A stretch of 64,000 bases of DNA from Callorhinus ursinus (Eukaryota > Chordata > Mammalia > Carnivora > Otariidae). Position 1 is the stretch's first letter; every line of letters starts with the position of its first letter. The stretch is taken from positions 56,711,707-56,775,706 of the forward strand of contig NW_020312848.1 in NCBI RefSeq assembly GCF_003265705.1, given 5' to 3'. Under the pieces are notes generated by a model, which saw only the letters and a program-made list of their open reading frames with translations, did no database searches and was not told the DNA's origin. Positions 48,746-61,944 of this stretch are shown here, in pieces. The position numbers and the translations under genes are program-made.

Positions 48746-48863
48746 TCAGATTCTCCAGCAGATGCTTGCAGTCATCAGTGGCGACATCGTGCGCAGTCCG
48801 ATTGCACTTATCTCTCCTTTCTGGCTCAAGCCCTCCGTGCTTACACAAGATTTCCAGGCAGTT
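48746..48863 (-). CDS. CTTNBP2: CTTNBP2 exon 9 (end of ankyrin domain)
   Basis: This exon encodes 39 residues plus one base: [20 protein letters not shown], then [19 protein letters not shown]. It completes the repeat begun in exon 8 (SKGFK|NCLEIL) and adds a capping repeat. The acceptor is TTTACAG|AAC and the donor is CTGA|GTGAGT. The 10.2-kb intron upstream splits an ankyrin repeat in two. Confidence 0.96.
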
Positions 48864-49776
48864 CTGTAAAGGTAAAGGCTCTATGAGCTCACGTCCAAAT
48901 GAGCAAACTCAAATGAAAAATTCAAGGGGAAAGTCATTCGCCTGTAACAAGCAAATCAGAAATTCTCAGCTAGAAATCATATTTCAATTCCAGCAACCCA
49001 AATACACACATTAATCTAAACACAGGCTCAAAATGGAAAGCGAAGAGTGCTTCATTCAAATGTGAATCACAGGACCACAACATCACTCCACAGAACGGCC
49101 TCCTAGGTTTCAAGACGAAAAAAGCTTACTAATCACTCATATTGCAGAGTGAAATTAAGAAAGAAGTTGACTTTGGCAGACAGTATCCTTTTATGGTAAT
49201 TTGGCAATACAAAGCAAAAAGACTTTTGCTACAACTGGTGCTCCATGCTGTCTCGTAGATGATGAACTGTTTTCCCGGTCATGTAAGTGCAGGGCTCCAG
49301 TTTTAACAATTCTGTCTCAGAGTCCCTGCAAGCACATTTATATTCGTGATCTTACACTGCCCTATTTTTATTTGAAAAATACGAACAACATGTTCATTGA
49401 GTTTTTAGAAAAATTTTCCGAACAGATACTGAAGATAGGCATCCTTTCTTTTGCAGCTCTTTCTTCTTCTTTGTTGCTTCGGGAAATCCCCACCAAAAAA
49501 AAGTATCAGTAACCTATGAACTGGAAACTCTTAGTTCTCCAAAATTTTTCATAACAAAGTAGAAGTAAGACAATATATGTGCAAACATTTTCAAGTAAGT
49601 AATTGCGTGGCAGGATAGAACATCAGGATATTGGCCAAGGACCTCTGCCAAATCAACTTTTACTACTTCATGATTTGTTTACTGATTTCCCACCAGAATA
49701 AGCATAAAACTGAATAGACCAGAAACCATAAAAAGGAACTAACAACCAAACAAGAAACATCCTTTCTATCTCTCCC

Positions 49777-49780
<4 letters not shown>

Positions 49781-49815
<35 letters not shown>

Positions 49816-49825
49816 NNNNNNNNNN
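49781..49825. repeat. (AC)n microsatellite running into a 10-N gap
   Basis: About 17 AC units end in ten Ns at 49816-49825. The true length is unknown; the round gap size suggests a placeholder. Confidence 0.97.
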
Positions 49826-49879
49826 TGTAAAACATCTTTTTCTATTTTGTAAAACAGAAACATACCGTTTTTCCTCTTC

Positions 49880-50705
49880 TTATGTAAATATTTTTATTGA
49901 CATATACTATCCTCATAGAAAAGTACACAAATAAGCTTGAAGAAGTATCACAAAGTGAACATAACTGTGTAAGGCACACTCTGGAAGCCTCCTGTATGTT
50001 CCATCTCAATTGCTAGCCCCTCCCCTTTCCCCCACAGATAACTACTATGATGATTTCTAATACCAGAGATTGGTTTAACCTGTTTATCAACTTAAGTGGA
50101 ATCATACTGCAATTTCACTTTAATATTTGGCTTCTTTTCATTCAACATTATAAAATTCTATAAAATTCATCCATATGTTGGGACTATACATAGTTTACCC
50201 TTTTTAAAAAAGAAAGTACTGTGTGGAGGCACCTAGGTGGCTCAGTCAGTTAAGCATCTGCCTTCAGCTCAGGTCATGATCCTGGGGTCCTGGGATCGAG
50301 TCCTGCATCGGGCTCCCTGCAGAGCTTCTCCCTCTGCCTCTGCCTCTGCCTCTGTCTCTCATGAATAAATAAAATCTTAAAAAAAAAAAAGTACTGTGTG
50401 GTATTCCATGTGTGGTATATATGAATACATCATAATTTACTTATCTATTCTCTTGGTAATGGACATCGGGTTCCACTATGGACATTCCAGTACACGTCCT
50501 TCGATGGACACATGTACACATTTCTGTTGGGTGTTACGTTCGGAGATGGCCTGCTGGGTCACAGGCTATGCATATGTTGTTCTAGGTCAGTATATACTGC
50601 AAAGAGCTTTCAGAAGTGGCTATACCAATTTCCACTCCCACCAGGAGTATATGAGAGTTCCAGTTGCTTCACACTGCCCCCAAAACAGACTTTATACGTC
50701 AGTTC
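49880..50705 (-). mobile_element. ancient L1M fragment, interrupted by a SINE
   Basis: Reverse-strand L1 ORF2-end phrases are present: GATTTCTAATACCAGAGATT, GGTATTCCATGTGTGGTATA, ACCAATTTCCACTCCCACCA and ATGAGAGTTCCAGTTGCTTC. The SINE at 50227-50387 splits it. Confidence 0.78.
50227..50387 (+). mobile_element. CAN-SINE nested in old L1, 14-bp duplication
   Basis: Head AGGCACCTAGGTGGCTCAGT; short body with GCCTCT repeats and a TCTCATGAATAAATAAAATC tail. It is flanked by perfect AAAGTACTGTGTGG at 50213-50226 and 50388-50401. Confidence 0.96.
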
Positions 50706-51299
50706 ATAAGGAAGTACAGGAAATCCCTAAGGGTCAAAAAGAAAGAAAGTAAGCGAAAACCACCAATTAAGTGAAATCTGAACAGGAAGCCAGTGCTGGT
50801 GTGAAGGACAAGCGGATGTAGGGAATCTTTTCAAATGCTGGGGGGATGGGAGACGAGGTCTCTGCAGCCCCAAAATGGAGGTGCTGAACCAGGTTTGCCT
50901 GCAAAGGGAACTGACTAGAACATTGGTTTCTCACTGTGCCTGCTCAGGTTGGAGGGATCTCCTCTAACAACTGTAATCAAAGTCCGTTTTTTTGTAGATA
51001 GGTCTGGGGTTCAAATTCAAAAACTCCCTAAGCCAAGAAATGAACTGAAAACAAAGTCAAATATATAAATAACAGTTCTTATCAAACTGTTATGACTAAT
51101 TTGTATAATACCAGTAAATGCATTAGATAGTAAATGAGAAATTCAGAAATGCTGATTTAGAAATGAACTTTAATGGGAACTTAACTAGAATGCAATTGGA
51201 GCACTAAACTTTGTGAATTCCCAGAGAAGAGAATAAAATAGTACCTTTATTATGCAAGTTAATACTTGCAGCAAAAGCAGATAAGAGCCAAAATAGACC

Positions 51300-51500
51300 T
51301 GGATCCTAATTCTGCCAATGTAAACGATTTTATCTATGATTTTCGGTAAATAACATTTAACATTTCTGTTTCAGTTTCCTTATCCTTGTTTAAATACCTG
51401 TATTTGCAGGGCTGTTATGTGACTTAAATGAAAAGATGCATAAAAAGTTCACATTCTCAGCATGTACTAAGCTCTCAATATTTATTTATTAGTTGTTATT
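51300..51500 (-). mobile_element. MIR
   Basis: Reverse MIR: GGATCCTAATTCTGCCAATG, TTCTGTTTCAGTTTCCTTAT, and a TACTAAGCTCTCAATATTTA end. Confidence 0.8.
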
Positions 51501-51869
51501 ATTATAATCCACATAATCACCAATTAGAAAATAGCCCAAATATTCAATTAAGTGGTGAGGGATTACAGCACACCAATAAAGGTCACTGATCTCAGTATAA
51601 TTCTAGGTGCTGTTACTTTAAATTACAAACAGACATGATAAAAGATACAACCAAAATCTGCAAGACTCTTTTACCTTTGACCTTCGAAGTGGGTCGGATA
51701 TAATTTTTATTATACTCAGGTAGGTCAGTCGGCAATAATATAAGCAATGACTTTCTCTATAAGGAAGCAAGCAATGTTGGTCCCCAGGAGGACAGCGGGG
51801 TGATGCATATCCAAACCCACTGCTGGGCTCCATGCGGAACAGAAAGGAGTTGAACCTCCACCCAACTGA

Positions 51870-52065
51870 CACTTACCAAGCACAGCTGCAGCTCTTTGAG
51901 TGCATACGAGGTGCCGGGTACGGCTCTAACACTTTGCAGTATTTAGTGCTCATTAATCCCCACAACTTCCAGAAAGAGGTGCTAAGCACTCTTCCAGGTC
52001 GTCTGTTAGACCTGAGGGTTGTGACGATGAGTAAGGTAATAGTTCTGCTTCTCAGGGAGGAATCC
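51870..52065 (+). mobile_element. MIR
   Basis: Forward MIR: CATACGAGGTGCCGGGTACG, TTAGTGCTCATTAATCCCCA and CAACTTCCAGAAAGAGGTGC match its core. Confidence 0.68.
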
Positions 52066-54426
52066 AAAGTGTAGTAGAGGCATGGGCAAAATGGCACTGA
52101 AGTGATGGCCAGAGTTGTACTAGGTGGAAGAGGATGGGCAGGCGGAGCAAGGAATCTAAGCTCTCTCCTTGATGGGTAGGGTTTGTGAAGAGGGCAAATC
52201 CTGTGATGCCAGTCAATGCTTCTGGAAATGGATTCCCAGGGGGCCTAAACCAGGCAAGGTGTCCTACCCAAGTGACACAGAACAAGAGATCTGGACAAAA
52301 GGGTTTAAACCAAAGTCCTATTCATTATGATAGAGATACATCTGCTACAACAGACGCTTAAAAAGCAGAGGTTTAAGCTTAAGCTTTCACTTCCACTCAC
52401 ATCCCACTCACTAGAACTTAGGTGACCTTATTACCTGCAAAGGAGTCTGGAGAATGTGGTCTTTAGTTTGGGTGGTCATGAGCCCAGAACTCTGCAGAAT
52501 CCACTATTACAGAGGAAGGGGGAAAGAGATGTGGAAGGTTAGTGACCGACCTCTGCCATGGTCCTTTAAGGAGAGCTGAGAAGCAAGGTAGAAGTGCCAG
52601 GGAGACTGAGTAGAAACCCCAAGTCCAAAGTGCTAGATATAAGATCAAAGTCAGGTCAGGGACCTGAGAGTCTGACACTGGGCAGAGGGAGGGAGGGTGA
52701 AAGCAGTCTGCAAATGCACAGAGTGGACACCCTGGGGGTATGGGTGTGCCCAATGTCTTGCACGGCAGGAAGATGGAGGCTGTTAGAATGAGAAATAATG
52801 GCATAAGCAACAAGGTTGATTTAGGGGTGAATGGCCAAAGACAAACACAGCAGGAGTTCGCTGTGAAGGGCTGAGTTCTAAGGTTGGCATGAAGACAGGT
52901 TTTCTGTAGGCATGAGGATATATTCAGGTAGCAAAGTGCCATGATAAGCATGATTCTGAAAACCAACTGGTACGTTTGGAAGGTTTACGGGAAAGGAGGG
53001 TGAAAGGAAGGAGCTCAGTAAGAAAGAACTGCAGTTAACAGTCCATTCACTCATCAATTCAGCAAACGGTACTCGCAGGCCAGAGACTCTGCTGGACACA
53101 GTACACACAAAAATGGAAAAGTGATATTTTTTATTTTTTGGAGGAGACGGAAAGAGGCATGCAAACAATTAAAGTAGAAGCGCTCTAAGTGAAGTGTGGA
53201 GAGGAGCCCTGGGAGCACCTCGCTTCTGGAAGCCAAGACTTGAGCGGAGCTGTTTTCCAGGCAGGGACGGGTCAGCACAGGAGAAGAGGCCATCTGAGGT
53301 AATGGGAAGCGGAGACAGGAAGACAGGGAGAGGAGAGAGCACAGGGTGTCTGCAGAGTAGCCAGCGGTGCCTGCCGAGAGCGCACAGCGCGTTAGAGAAG
53401 GAGACAGGAAGTGTGCCTTTGGAGGTAAACTGAGTCCAGATGAAGAAGGGACTTGTCTGTCGCCATATAGGTCTGGCACTTATTCTGGAAGTGACAGACC
53501 CTTGGAGAGACGTTAAGCAGGGAAATTACATGACCAAGTTCCCCTGTCTGAAAGGCCCTCTCATGGTGAGCTAAGGGGGCGGAGAGACCGCAGATGAAGA
53601 GCCTGGCAGAACCTGCACGAATCCAGACAACAGACGAGGAGGGCTCCCCAGGGGCAGTGCCCACGAGATATGGAGGAGGCAACACAGTCAAAATTCATAT
53701 GCGAAGGAATTAAAATCTAGAGTTGTACCGATCATTTGAATTCGTTAAGTCAGGAAGATGGAGCAAGTAAACACAAATGCCAGGTGATGGTACTGGATTC
53801 AGAAGGAACAAGAGATGCAGCAGACGGGCTAAGGAGCACAAACACAGGAGCCCAAGGATGCAGCCAGGTGGAGTGTTCTGATGGAAGCAAAAGTGAATAT
53901 GATCATCAATGGGGTTACCATATAATTCCCCAACTGGTACACTTTTAAGAGTAAAAAGGGGGGTACTGTTAATAATTACACTGGGATGACAGGCATAAAG
54001 AATGACTGTACTGGGCAAACTGTGGCCCTCCTGAATAGGACCTTCTTGGGTAGATTCAGGAAATGCTTAGGTAAGGCTAGAGACAACACTTTGGAATTTC
54101 TAGGTTATAAACTGGGGATCAGTAAAATCATGCAAGGGAAAAAGTACACAGCACAAGGAGAAAAAGGGTCAAAAAACCCAGATCCATGAAAGGTGTTCGT
54201 GGAAAACAAGGAGAGTCCCTGTCTTGGGGGAGGAGTGGAACAGGGCTTTGGTTGGCTAAGTTTAGATTAGAATCCATTAGGATCCTGTCGGTTCATCTCT
54301 GCTGCTCAAATTAAGCAAGGATGCAATATTCTGCACTGAATATTCTGGAATAGGTGTTAAAAAAAATAGCCTTCCCTTTGTTTACTAACAGCTGAGTCAG
54401 CCTGGCCTTTTCAAAAATAATTTTAT

Positions 54427-54604
54427 AGGGCGCCTGGGTGGCTCAGATGGTTAAATGTCTGCCTTCGGCTCAGGTCATGATCCAGGGTCCTGGGATTGAG
54501 TCCCGCATCGGGCTCCCTGCTCAGCGGGGAGCCTGCTTCTCCCTCTGCCTCTCTCTCTCTGTCTCTTATGAATAAATAAAATCTTTAAAAAAATAAAAAT
54601 AAAT
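54427..54604 (+). mobile_element. CAN-SINE with 11-bp duplication
   Basis: Head AGGGCGCCTGGGTGGCTCAG and a TCTTATGAATAAATAAAATC tail. It is flanked by AATAATTTTAT at 54416-54426 and 54605-54615. Confidence 0.96.
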
Positions 54605-55799
54605 AATAATTTTATGAAAATTAAGGGGAAAAAAAGGAAATAATCGTGGAGAATCTAAAGCACAAAAACAGATTCCCAAGAAAAGATTTCTACTTATCAT
54701 GATCAACATCTAGTTCCAAAGAGTTGGTCCAACTTCATAGATATCTTATCTTTCTCCTCTCCCAGCCAGTTACCCAATTCTGCATGACAAGAAAGAAACT
54801 CAGTGACTCCCATAATCTTATTCTCTGCAGCCATGACCCAGGGAGAGGAAATCTAAATCTTGGGGCCCCCTGTGGGACTCTATACTTGAGACACACAGCC
54901 TCATCCAGACCACCCACTCAGGGTGGATGCTACTGCATCAGAGGAAGTGCCTGACGCTCCCTGGCTAGAAGAAAATAATGTGTCAGGCAGACCACAATCC
55001 TAACACAATGCAAAAATGACCTAATCATGGTAACAAGAGGGCCACTGCCTGATCAGAGGGCAGGAGGCCTGCCCAGAGATGACTGCCAGGATGCCGGAAA
55101 TAAATGTCTGGAAGACAGGTAAAAAGCCAGGTGTAGAGATCTGGTTTGGGGATGCGTTACTGCAGAAGCCACAGTTAAAGCTGAAAGACTGGATAAACTC
55201 TTAAAAAACAGGACCAGCCAATTACAAATGGAGTATGGGAGTTGCTTACAGTTAAACAAAAGAGAAAAACCAGAAAAACAGAGAAAGCCTGGTCCTTGAA
55301 ATAGGAGGGGAAGTGAGGATGGGCAGGGTCGAAAGTGGAGGAAGGAGTCTGCATGAAATAGTCAACACATTAACTCAGAGAGACTGAGTAAGAGCCTGAG
55401 TGACAGGAAGCCACCAGCTTTGGTCATATCTATAAACTAGAATTATAATCTAGTCCTGCAGCCAAAAACACACACAGTCCTCGGAAATAAACTCTTTGTA
55501 CGAGAGCTTCAACAACAGAGATATCAAATTCAGAACATCTCCCTAATGTTTCTGCTGCACAAACCTGACATGTCAAAAGTCACATGACACAACCGAGTTT
55601 CACTAAGAAACTCTTCTTTCTATTCACACTGTGATGAAAACAAACATTTATGCTCAATGATTAGTCACAGGCCCTTTAGAGAGAGGCATTCCTATTACCA
55701 AACACTCAAGGGCAACTAGCATAAATTGCTTAGCCACTGGGAGAAAGACAAAGGACTAAAGTGGGAAAAGAACCGATTTGGGAATCTGATCTTCCATGA

Positions 55800-55915
55800 A
55801 CTGACCTTGGGGAATGCGTTACACTATTTTCTGAGACTTGATTTTTTCATCTACAAAATGAGGAGGTTGGGCTCAATGAGCTATATCCCTTCAAGCTCTG
55901 AAATTCCACAATTCT
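55800..55915 (-). mobile_element. MIR remnant
   Basis: GACTTGATTTTTTCATCTAC, AAAATGAGGAGGTTGGGCTC and AAGCTCTGAAATTCCACAAT resemble the 3' side of a MIR-class element in reverse. Confidence 0.65.
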
Positions 55916-56199
55916 TTATTGAACAACACGTGGAAACAAGTAATGATGTACTGCTACGTTATATAGGTCGGACACATATATGCTGCTGGACGGAGAAGAA
56001 CCATTCATTTTTTAAGCTCTGCTTGTGGTCAGGGTAGAATTTTTCACCGGCACAATGATTAATTCAGAACTGTAATTTTTTTTTTTTTTTTCAGAAAATT
56101 AGTCTTAGGAAATTAGTTACCTCTCTGGAGAACAATCTCAGCCAGGATATGAACTCTGTATTAGGCAAATGATGCAGAAGGACTTTCCAATACCTTTGA

Positions 56200-56345
56200 C
56201 TTGGAAGGAAGGCAGCATGGTACAGTGTGAAGATAATGAAATCAGGCAATCTGGGCTTCATTCCCAACTTCTCTCTAGTACTCCCTCCAGGGTTTAAATG
56301 TCCTAATCATAAAATGAAGAGGCTAGACTAGAAGATGAAGTATCC
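56200..56345 (-). mobile_element. MIR remnant
   Basis: CAGCATGGTACAGTGTGAAG followed by TCTGGGCTTCATTCCCAACT and ATAAAATGAAGAGGCTAGAC fits a diverged reverse MIR. Confidence 0.62.
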
Positions 56346-56431
56346 ATTCTGGGGCTAAAAAAAAAATCTATTACTTTAATCTATGATTTTACTCAGCAGT
56401 GTGCCAAAGTTGTCAGTCATGATCACTTTTA

Positions 56432-56639
56432 TTTTTTTTATTTTTATTTTTTTTAAAGATTTTATTTATTTGCTAGACAGAGAGAGAGAGTGAGAGTACA
56501 AGCAGGGGGAGTGGCAGGCAGAGGGAGAAGCAGGCTCCCCGCAGAGCAAGGAGGCCGATGTGGAACTCGATCCCAGGACCCTGGGATCATGACCTGAGCT
56601 GAAGGCAGATGCTTAACCAACTGAGCCACCCAGGCATCC
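56432..56639 (-). mobile_element. CAN-SINE with 18-bp duplication
   Basis: Complete minus-strand copy (GGATGCCTGGGTGGCTCAGT head). It is flanked by perfect CAGTCATGATCACTTTTA at 56414-56431 and 56640-56657. Confidence 0.97.
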
Positions 56640-57424
56640 CAGTCATGATCACTTTTAAAAATCTCTCTTTTGTCGTTCAAAATTTATCTTCCGCCTCTTA
56701 AAGAAAATACAGGGAGAGTCGTATTCTATGAGAGAAAGTGGTCATATTTCCCTTTACTCAACAATGACAGAGCATCTACGTGTACCAGGGCCTGAGGATC
56801 CATGAAGATACCATCCCTGATTACAAAAAGCACGAGGACTAAGGAGTTCATAATTAAGGAGCTGAGCAGCAACACAAGAGCCCTACACTGCAGGGTAACT
56901 CACCCTGGGAGCGCTTTCTCTCTCTGCTTAGCATGAGAGGTTCAGCAGCTGAACATTCTAGATCAGTGATGCTCAGAGTTTCTTTTGTTTTTTTTTTGCC
57001 TCCAGGTTGGGCGTGTATACAACCCACTCCAATCAGTAACATCTTCAGACATTTTCTTGAGGGGGTGGAGTAGGTTGAAAACAACTCCTTCAATGTACCC
57101 TTCTACCACCAAATGAGATTCATGGTCTAAGATGAACCATGCATTTTCAAATGTAAACTTTTCACAGTTCTCATCTTTGTCTCCTAAAAACTTCTATGTC
57201 ATGCATATTGCATCCCATTCAAATCAAGACATGTGTATCAAGTTCACAAAATTTTTGTACTTTTTTGTTAAAGGGTAAAATGGGAGCAAACTACTAACAA
57301 GCAATACCTCCACATTTAACTAAATCATGCTTTTCTCATTTTTTTAAAAAAAAAAAAGTCCAAAATGAACAGCTTCTGTTCTAGGTCATAATAACAGGAA
57401 GTTACCCAAATGCATTTTCTAGCT

Positions 57425-58215
57425 ATTCCCGGACATCTCCATCTGGATGAACCTCTCAGCACTTAAATCCAGCATGTCTAAACCCACGTTCTATCTTCTT
57501 GATCACAATGATGCCTCTCCTTTTCTCTTCCTGGGAGCGTCACTGCTCCCCTTCTCGAGTCAGCTCCCTTTTTTCCTGCATCTAATCTGTCTGCAACCCG
57601 AAGACACTTCTGGTCTGTAATGTGTCTCATTCTATCTGCCACTCTCTTCCATCTTTCACCTAGTCTCTCTTCCTGCCACCAATTTTTTCATAACCCTCAA
57701 TCTTCTCTATGTTATTGCTAAGTTAATCATTCAAACTAGAGAGCTGATTATTTTGCTCCTTTGTACAAAACATTTCAGTGGCTTTACTCTGACGAGTAAA
57801 AAAGGCCCCAACACCTTAAAATGTCACTGAAGCCCATGTCGGACTATGAAACCCCCAGTCCCATCTCATTTCTCACTGTCCCTCATCAGCTCGGCCAGTG
57901 CTGTTGCTCACGTCCCTCCTTCCAGTCTCTACTCCTGCTGCTGCCCAGTCTGACCTACTCTCCAATCCCAGTGATGAGTGGCCAATTTAACCCACCCCGC
58001 AAGGCCAAAATCACTTCTAGTGCCTCCTGAAAGAGCCATTTCTGAGCCTAAGATCCCTGTGACTCTGCTCTCTGATGTAGGTGCATTCTCTTTTTTCAAA
58101 AAATAAAATTTGCATTTTTATACTGTTCCAACCTCATGTCCAATACCCTTATTTTAATTTGTTGTTCTCTTATCTACACTTGCCTTGTATCCTGTTCTTT
58201 TGCCACTGAACTAGG
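57425..58215 (+). mobile_element. L2 (LINE2) segment
   Basis: Diverged L2 phrases in order: TCTCAGCACTTAAATCCAGC, ATTTCAGTGGCTTTACTCTG, GCAAGGCCAAAATCACTTCT and CCTGAAAGAGCCATTTCTGA. Confidence 0.8.
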
Positions 58216-58664
58216 GAGTTAGCTGATGGTATAAGTGATCCCTGCAGATGTCAGCTGACACAGTGCCTTACACTCAGGAGCTTCCTAATAGCTTTTTATT
58301 GCTAAAGTACATTATTGCTAAACTGATCAAAACAGAAAAAAGCATGAGTGAATGGCCTATTATTTCCTTAATAATCAGAATTATTTTCTACTCTAACTGA
58401 TGAGTGAAATCTTGAGCCCCCTTGTACCTACCAGTAAAACAGCACAGGAAGAGTATAAGGGAGGCAGTTCAGAGTCGAGAGCATGCATTTGAATCCTGGC
58501 CCTCCCTCTAACCAGCAGCATAGCCTTGGTCCTTGAATCAAACAATCCCGTAGGCTAAATCAACACCAAACTCTTTCTCCTAATTTTACATGAGATTTTA
58601 AAAAAATGTCTGAAATCACTCCATTTGTTAACAAACTCCAGGTATGATTTTTATAGAAGTCTCG

Positions 58665-58848
58665 GGGAGCCTGGGTGGCTCAGTCAGTTAAGCATCTGAC
58701 TTCAGCTGGGGTCATAATCTCGGGGGCCTGGGATTGAGCCCCACCCGACAGGCAAGGGATTCTGCTTCTCCCTCTCTGTCTGCCCCTCCCCCTGCTTATG
58801 CATGTTCTCTTTTTCTCTCAAATAAATAAACAAAATCTTATTAAAAAA
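58665..58848 (+). mobile_element. CAN-SINE
   Basis: Head CGGGGAGCCTGGGTGGCTCA, slightly diverged body and an AAATAAATAAACAAAATC tail. A short AAGTCTC repeat flanks it. Confidence 0.94.
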
Positions 58849-59028
58849 AGTCTCATATATGGTTGACTGTAAATACTATGGGACAGAAAAGAAAGGCAAT
58901 TCATATTGGTAGTTGATTGTCTCCTGCAATATCACTCAGTCTCCAATCATTCTGTTGAAATACTCTCAGTCAATAGCAGACAACTGTGTCACGCATCAAA
59001 TTACAATGCCAGCTTCTACCAGACACAC

Positions 59029-59283
59029 CTTAAAACCTTTTGAGGCAGCAATATGGGCAGCGGTCCAGCCTTCTCCGTCAGCATGGTTAATGAGGTCTGC
59101 AGGAACAACAGGCCTGGATGTGCCTTCAGGACTCTCTTCTCCTTGATCCAAGTCAAAGACACCTGACTCGGGTTCCTCCTCATGCGAAGAGTTTCCGCGA
59201 GCTGGTGCTCTATGGTACATAAGAAGCTTGAGGCTGTCCACGTTACCAGTGTCCACAGCTGCGTGAACTGGTGTCCAGCCATC
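59029..59283 (-). CDS. CTTNBP2: CTTNBP2 exon 8 (ankyrin repeats with acidic insert)
   Basis: This exon encodes 85 residues in phase 0 on both sides. It starts [20 protein letters not shown], the canonical ankyrin beta-turn and first helix. An acidic linker of about 30 residues follows ([20 protein letters not shown]). The next repeat then opens with [17 protein letters not shown]. The acceptor is CTTCAG|GATGGC and the donor is AAG|GTGTGT. The insert between two ankyrin repeats is a normal feature of CTTNBP2, which supports the assignment over other ankyrin proteins. Confidence 0.97.
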
Positions 59284-60694
59284 CTGAAGATAAAATGACC
59301 AGGAGGAAAGGGTTGATTACAACATGGATGTTGAGAACAGTATTATTTAAAGTTCACCTCTAAACGTTCTTGGGCATGAACCAGTGAGCCGGGAAAAGCA
59401 GGCATTCCAATCCTGAATGTCACTGATGAGCTGAGTTAAGTTCTCTGATCTCTGTCAATTACCATATTTCCCACTGCTAGGACTCATGTTTGCTGTTTTG
59501 TAACAATTTCCACTTAACAGCCATTTGGAGTTTAAGAATACAAAAAAAATGAACTTTAGCATAAAGATTTTTCAAAATTTATATCCAAGGACAGTATTAT
59601 TAGTAATGTACTAACTGAATGCTGCTATAAGCCAATTTTACTTATAGGGCAGAGTTCTAACCAGTGATCTTAAAATTTTAGGCCAACAATTCTTGAAGGA
59701 AAAAAATGTAGGTAATAGGGAAAAGGTAGACATACAGGAAACGCAAGGCCAAATAACTTCATGAAATGGGTATGGGCCGTTATTGAGAGTTCTGTGATTG
59801 CAGTTGGAAACTGATAAATGCAAGCTTAGAAAATGTTCCAACTAAAATTATGGGGCCCACTCTCTAGAATATATTACTGTGAAGCCTTCATTATCCACTT
59901 GGCTGGTCGCTAGAGTACATTCACTTAGAACTCTTTTCTAGGGCAGTGTTTCTCAAGTGTGGTCACCAGACCAGCAGCAGCAGCATCACCTCGGAACTTG
60001 TTAAAAAGGAGAGTTGTTGAGTCTTCACCCAGACCGACTGAATGAGAAGGCAGTCTGTGCCTTCACCAGCCCTCCGGGTGATTCAGATGCACTGAAGTGT
60101 GACAAGCACTTTTCCAGGGAAAATCTTGGTCCCCTTTCCATCTCTCAAGGGGTTTCCTTTCACTCAGGTACCAGTCTTTATTACATTTTAACTTTCATAA
60201 AAGAACAGAATTATTTTGGTGATTTGTATTTTTTACTTTATTTTCCTATCTTTATTTTCTTTTTGGTGAATATTTTTTCATGGGGTATTTCATATTGCAG
60301 TATTAAATATCTTTCAGCGAGCTAAAGCACACTTTTTAAGAAAATAATGGGGTAGAACACAAGGAAAGACAGTAAGCGGTAACAGTATACATTTAGAGTG
60401 AGTTATCTGATCATTTGCTAAAGCTGTCTCTTGATGAAGTGGATTTTTTTCTGGTTCTATACTTCATACCAGTGAAGTCGGCTTGGCTACAACAAGACCA
60501 TGGCTGGGCAGTAAAGAGAATACCTTAGAGTCCTCGGGCATATTCCAGGTAGGTAAAGCGTTTCATGGCTTATTCTTTGTTGGGCTGTGGACACCATTAC
60601 TGGTAAGCCTTAATTAGGCACGAGAGTGTAAGTGCTCCTGACCTTCCCTAGTCAAATCTCTTGACTTTTTCCTAATTTTTACATTGCAAAGGCT

Positions 60695-61135
60695 ATGTTT
60701 ATAGGAGCATTGTTTACAACAGCCAAGATATGGAAGCAGCCCAAGTGTCAATTGATTGATGAATGGATAAAGAAGATGTGAGATATATATTATATAATGG
60801 AATATTATTCAGCCATAAAAAAGAATGAAATCTTGCCATTTGCAACAACACGGATGGAGCCTGAGAGTATAATGCTCAGTGAAATAAGTCAGTCAGAGAA
60901 AGACAAGTATCATATGATTTCACTCCTATGTGGAATTTAAGAAACAAAGCAAACAAGCAAAGGGAAAAAGAGAGAGAGAGAGAGAGAGAGAAATCAAAAA
61001 CAGAGTCTTAATTATAGAGAACAAATTGATGGTTACCAGAGGGGAGGGTTGGGAAGGTGGGGTGGGTTCAACAGTCGATGGGGATTAAGGAGTGCACATG
61101 TCATAAAAAACAAACAAAAAAAGAAAATATAAAAC
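60695..61135 (+). mobile_element. carnivore L1 3' end
   Basis: ORF2-end phrases (ACAACAGCCAAGATATGGAA, GAATGAAATCTTGCCATTTG, GTCAGTCAGAGAAAGACAAG) run into the 3'UTR with an (AG)n run near 60968-60991. Confidence 0.9.
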
Positions 61136-61944
61136 CAACAACAATCCAGGATCTAAGGGTGACCTATAAAATAGATAATGGACCTTTTTATCCTGGGAAA
61201 TTTTAAGGATGTTTCCTATGAAAGGAATGCACAGCATAGCCAATTCTCTACCAAGAGAAGAAATCCAAGGTTCAGATAACCTTTGGAAATTAAGTATCTA
61301 CGCTCATCTTTCATTAGGAATATATGGTAGGGTGGTGACTGTTACACCTTTAATATTCTGGGAAGCTGCAAAAACAAAAATAAGGTAATTCCTGAGTGCA
61401 ATGAAGAGTGGATCATGAGGGAAGCTCCTTAACTCCTCCAGCCCAGAGAGGGCACTGTCAGAGAAATGCATGTCAGTGTGCACAGGGCTGATGACTTGGT
61501 CTTCAAGTCTTTCACAACATGTTGATGAAGACAAATTTGGGAGGGCTAATTGAGAAGTTTTGTTTCAAATGCATTTCTGTGTGGCTGAGCCAGCAGTGTT
61601 ATCCAAGGTCTCTTCCATGCATCAGACTCTACTTGTCTTCAGTTTCTAAATCACTGATGTTATCTGTGCACCTTGTACAGGAGACATCAGAACTGTGTGG
61701 GACGGAGTCAAGAGCGACTTGGGGTCCATAACGGATTTCTGCATATAGTGCTTCCCGTTCTGAGGCAAATTAGACAATGACCCTGATCTCTGTGAGGTGC
61801 TACACAATCTTAGCAATAACAAATGAGCACAAATAACCCTCCTCTAAGTGCTGGCAGTGGGCACTATCTTGGCACAAAACTTCCTTTTGTTTATACGTGT
61901 TACAACGGAGTCCCATGTTATAATTGATGATGATGATGACCACG

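Larger units (their letters stand above)
48864..59028 (-). other. CTTNBP2 intron 8
   Basis: A 10.2-kb intron with an (AC)n tract and assembly gap (49781-49825), an old L1 split by a CAN-SINE (49880-50705), further CAN-SINEs (54427, 56432, 58665), MIRs and an L2 (57425-58215). The stretch 52080-54400 is purine-rich and may contain ancient repeats that I cannot name. No gene was seen. Confidence 0.85.

Noticed and set aside
52463..52966. 167-codon minus-strand open frame
   Set aside because: It sits in purine-rich intronic sequence, has a low-complexity composition, and the expected CTTNBP2 exons 8 and 9 join in phase without it.
54427..54604. Dog-specific SINEC_Cf insertion as evidence for Canis
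   Set aside because: The head reads GGGCGCCTGGGTGGCTCAG, not the dog-type GGATCCCTGGGTGGCGCAG, so a canid source is not supported.
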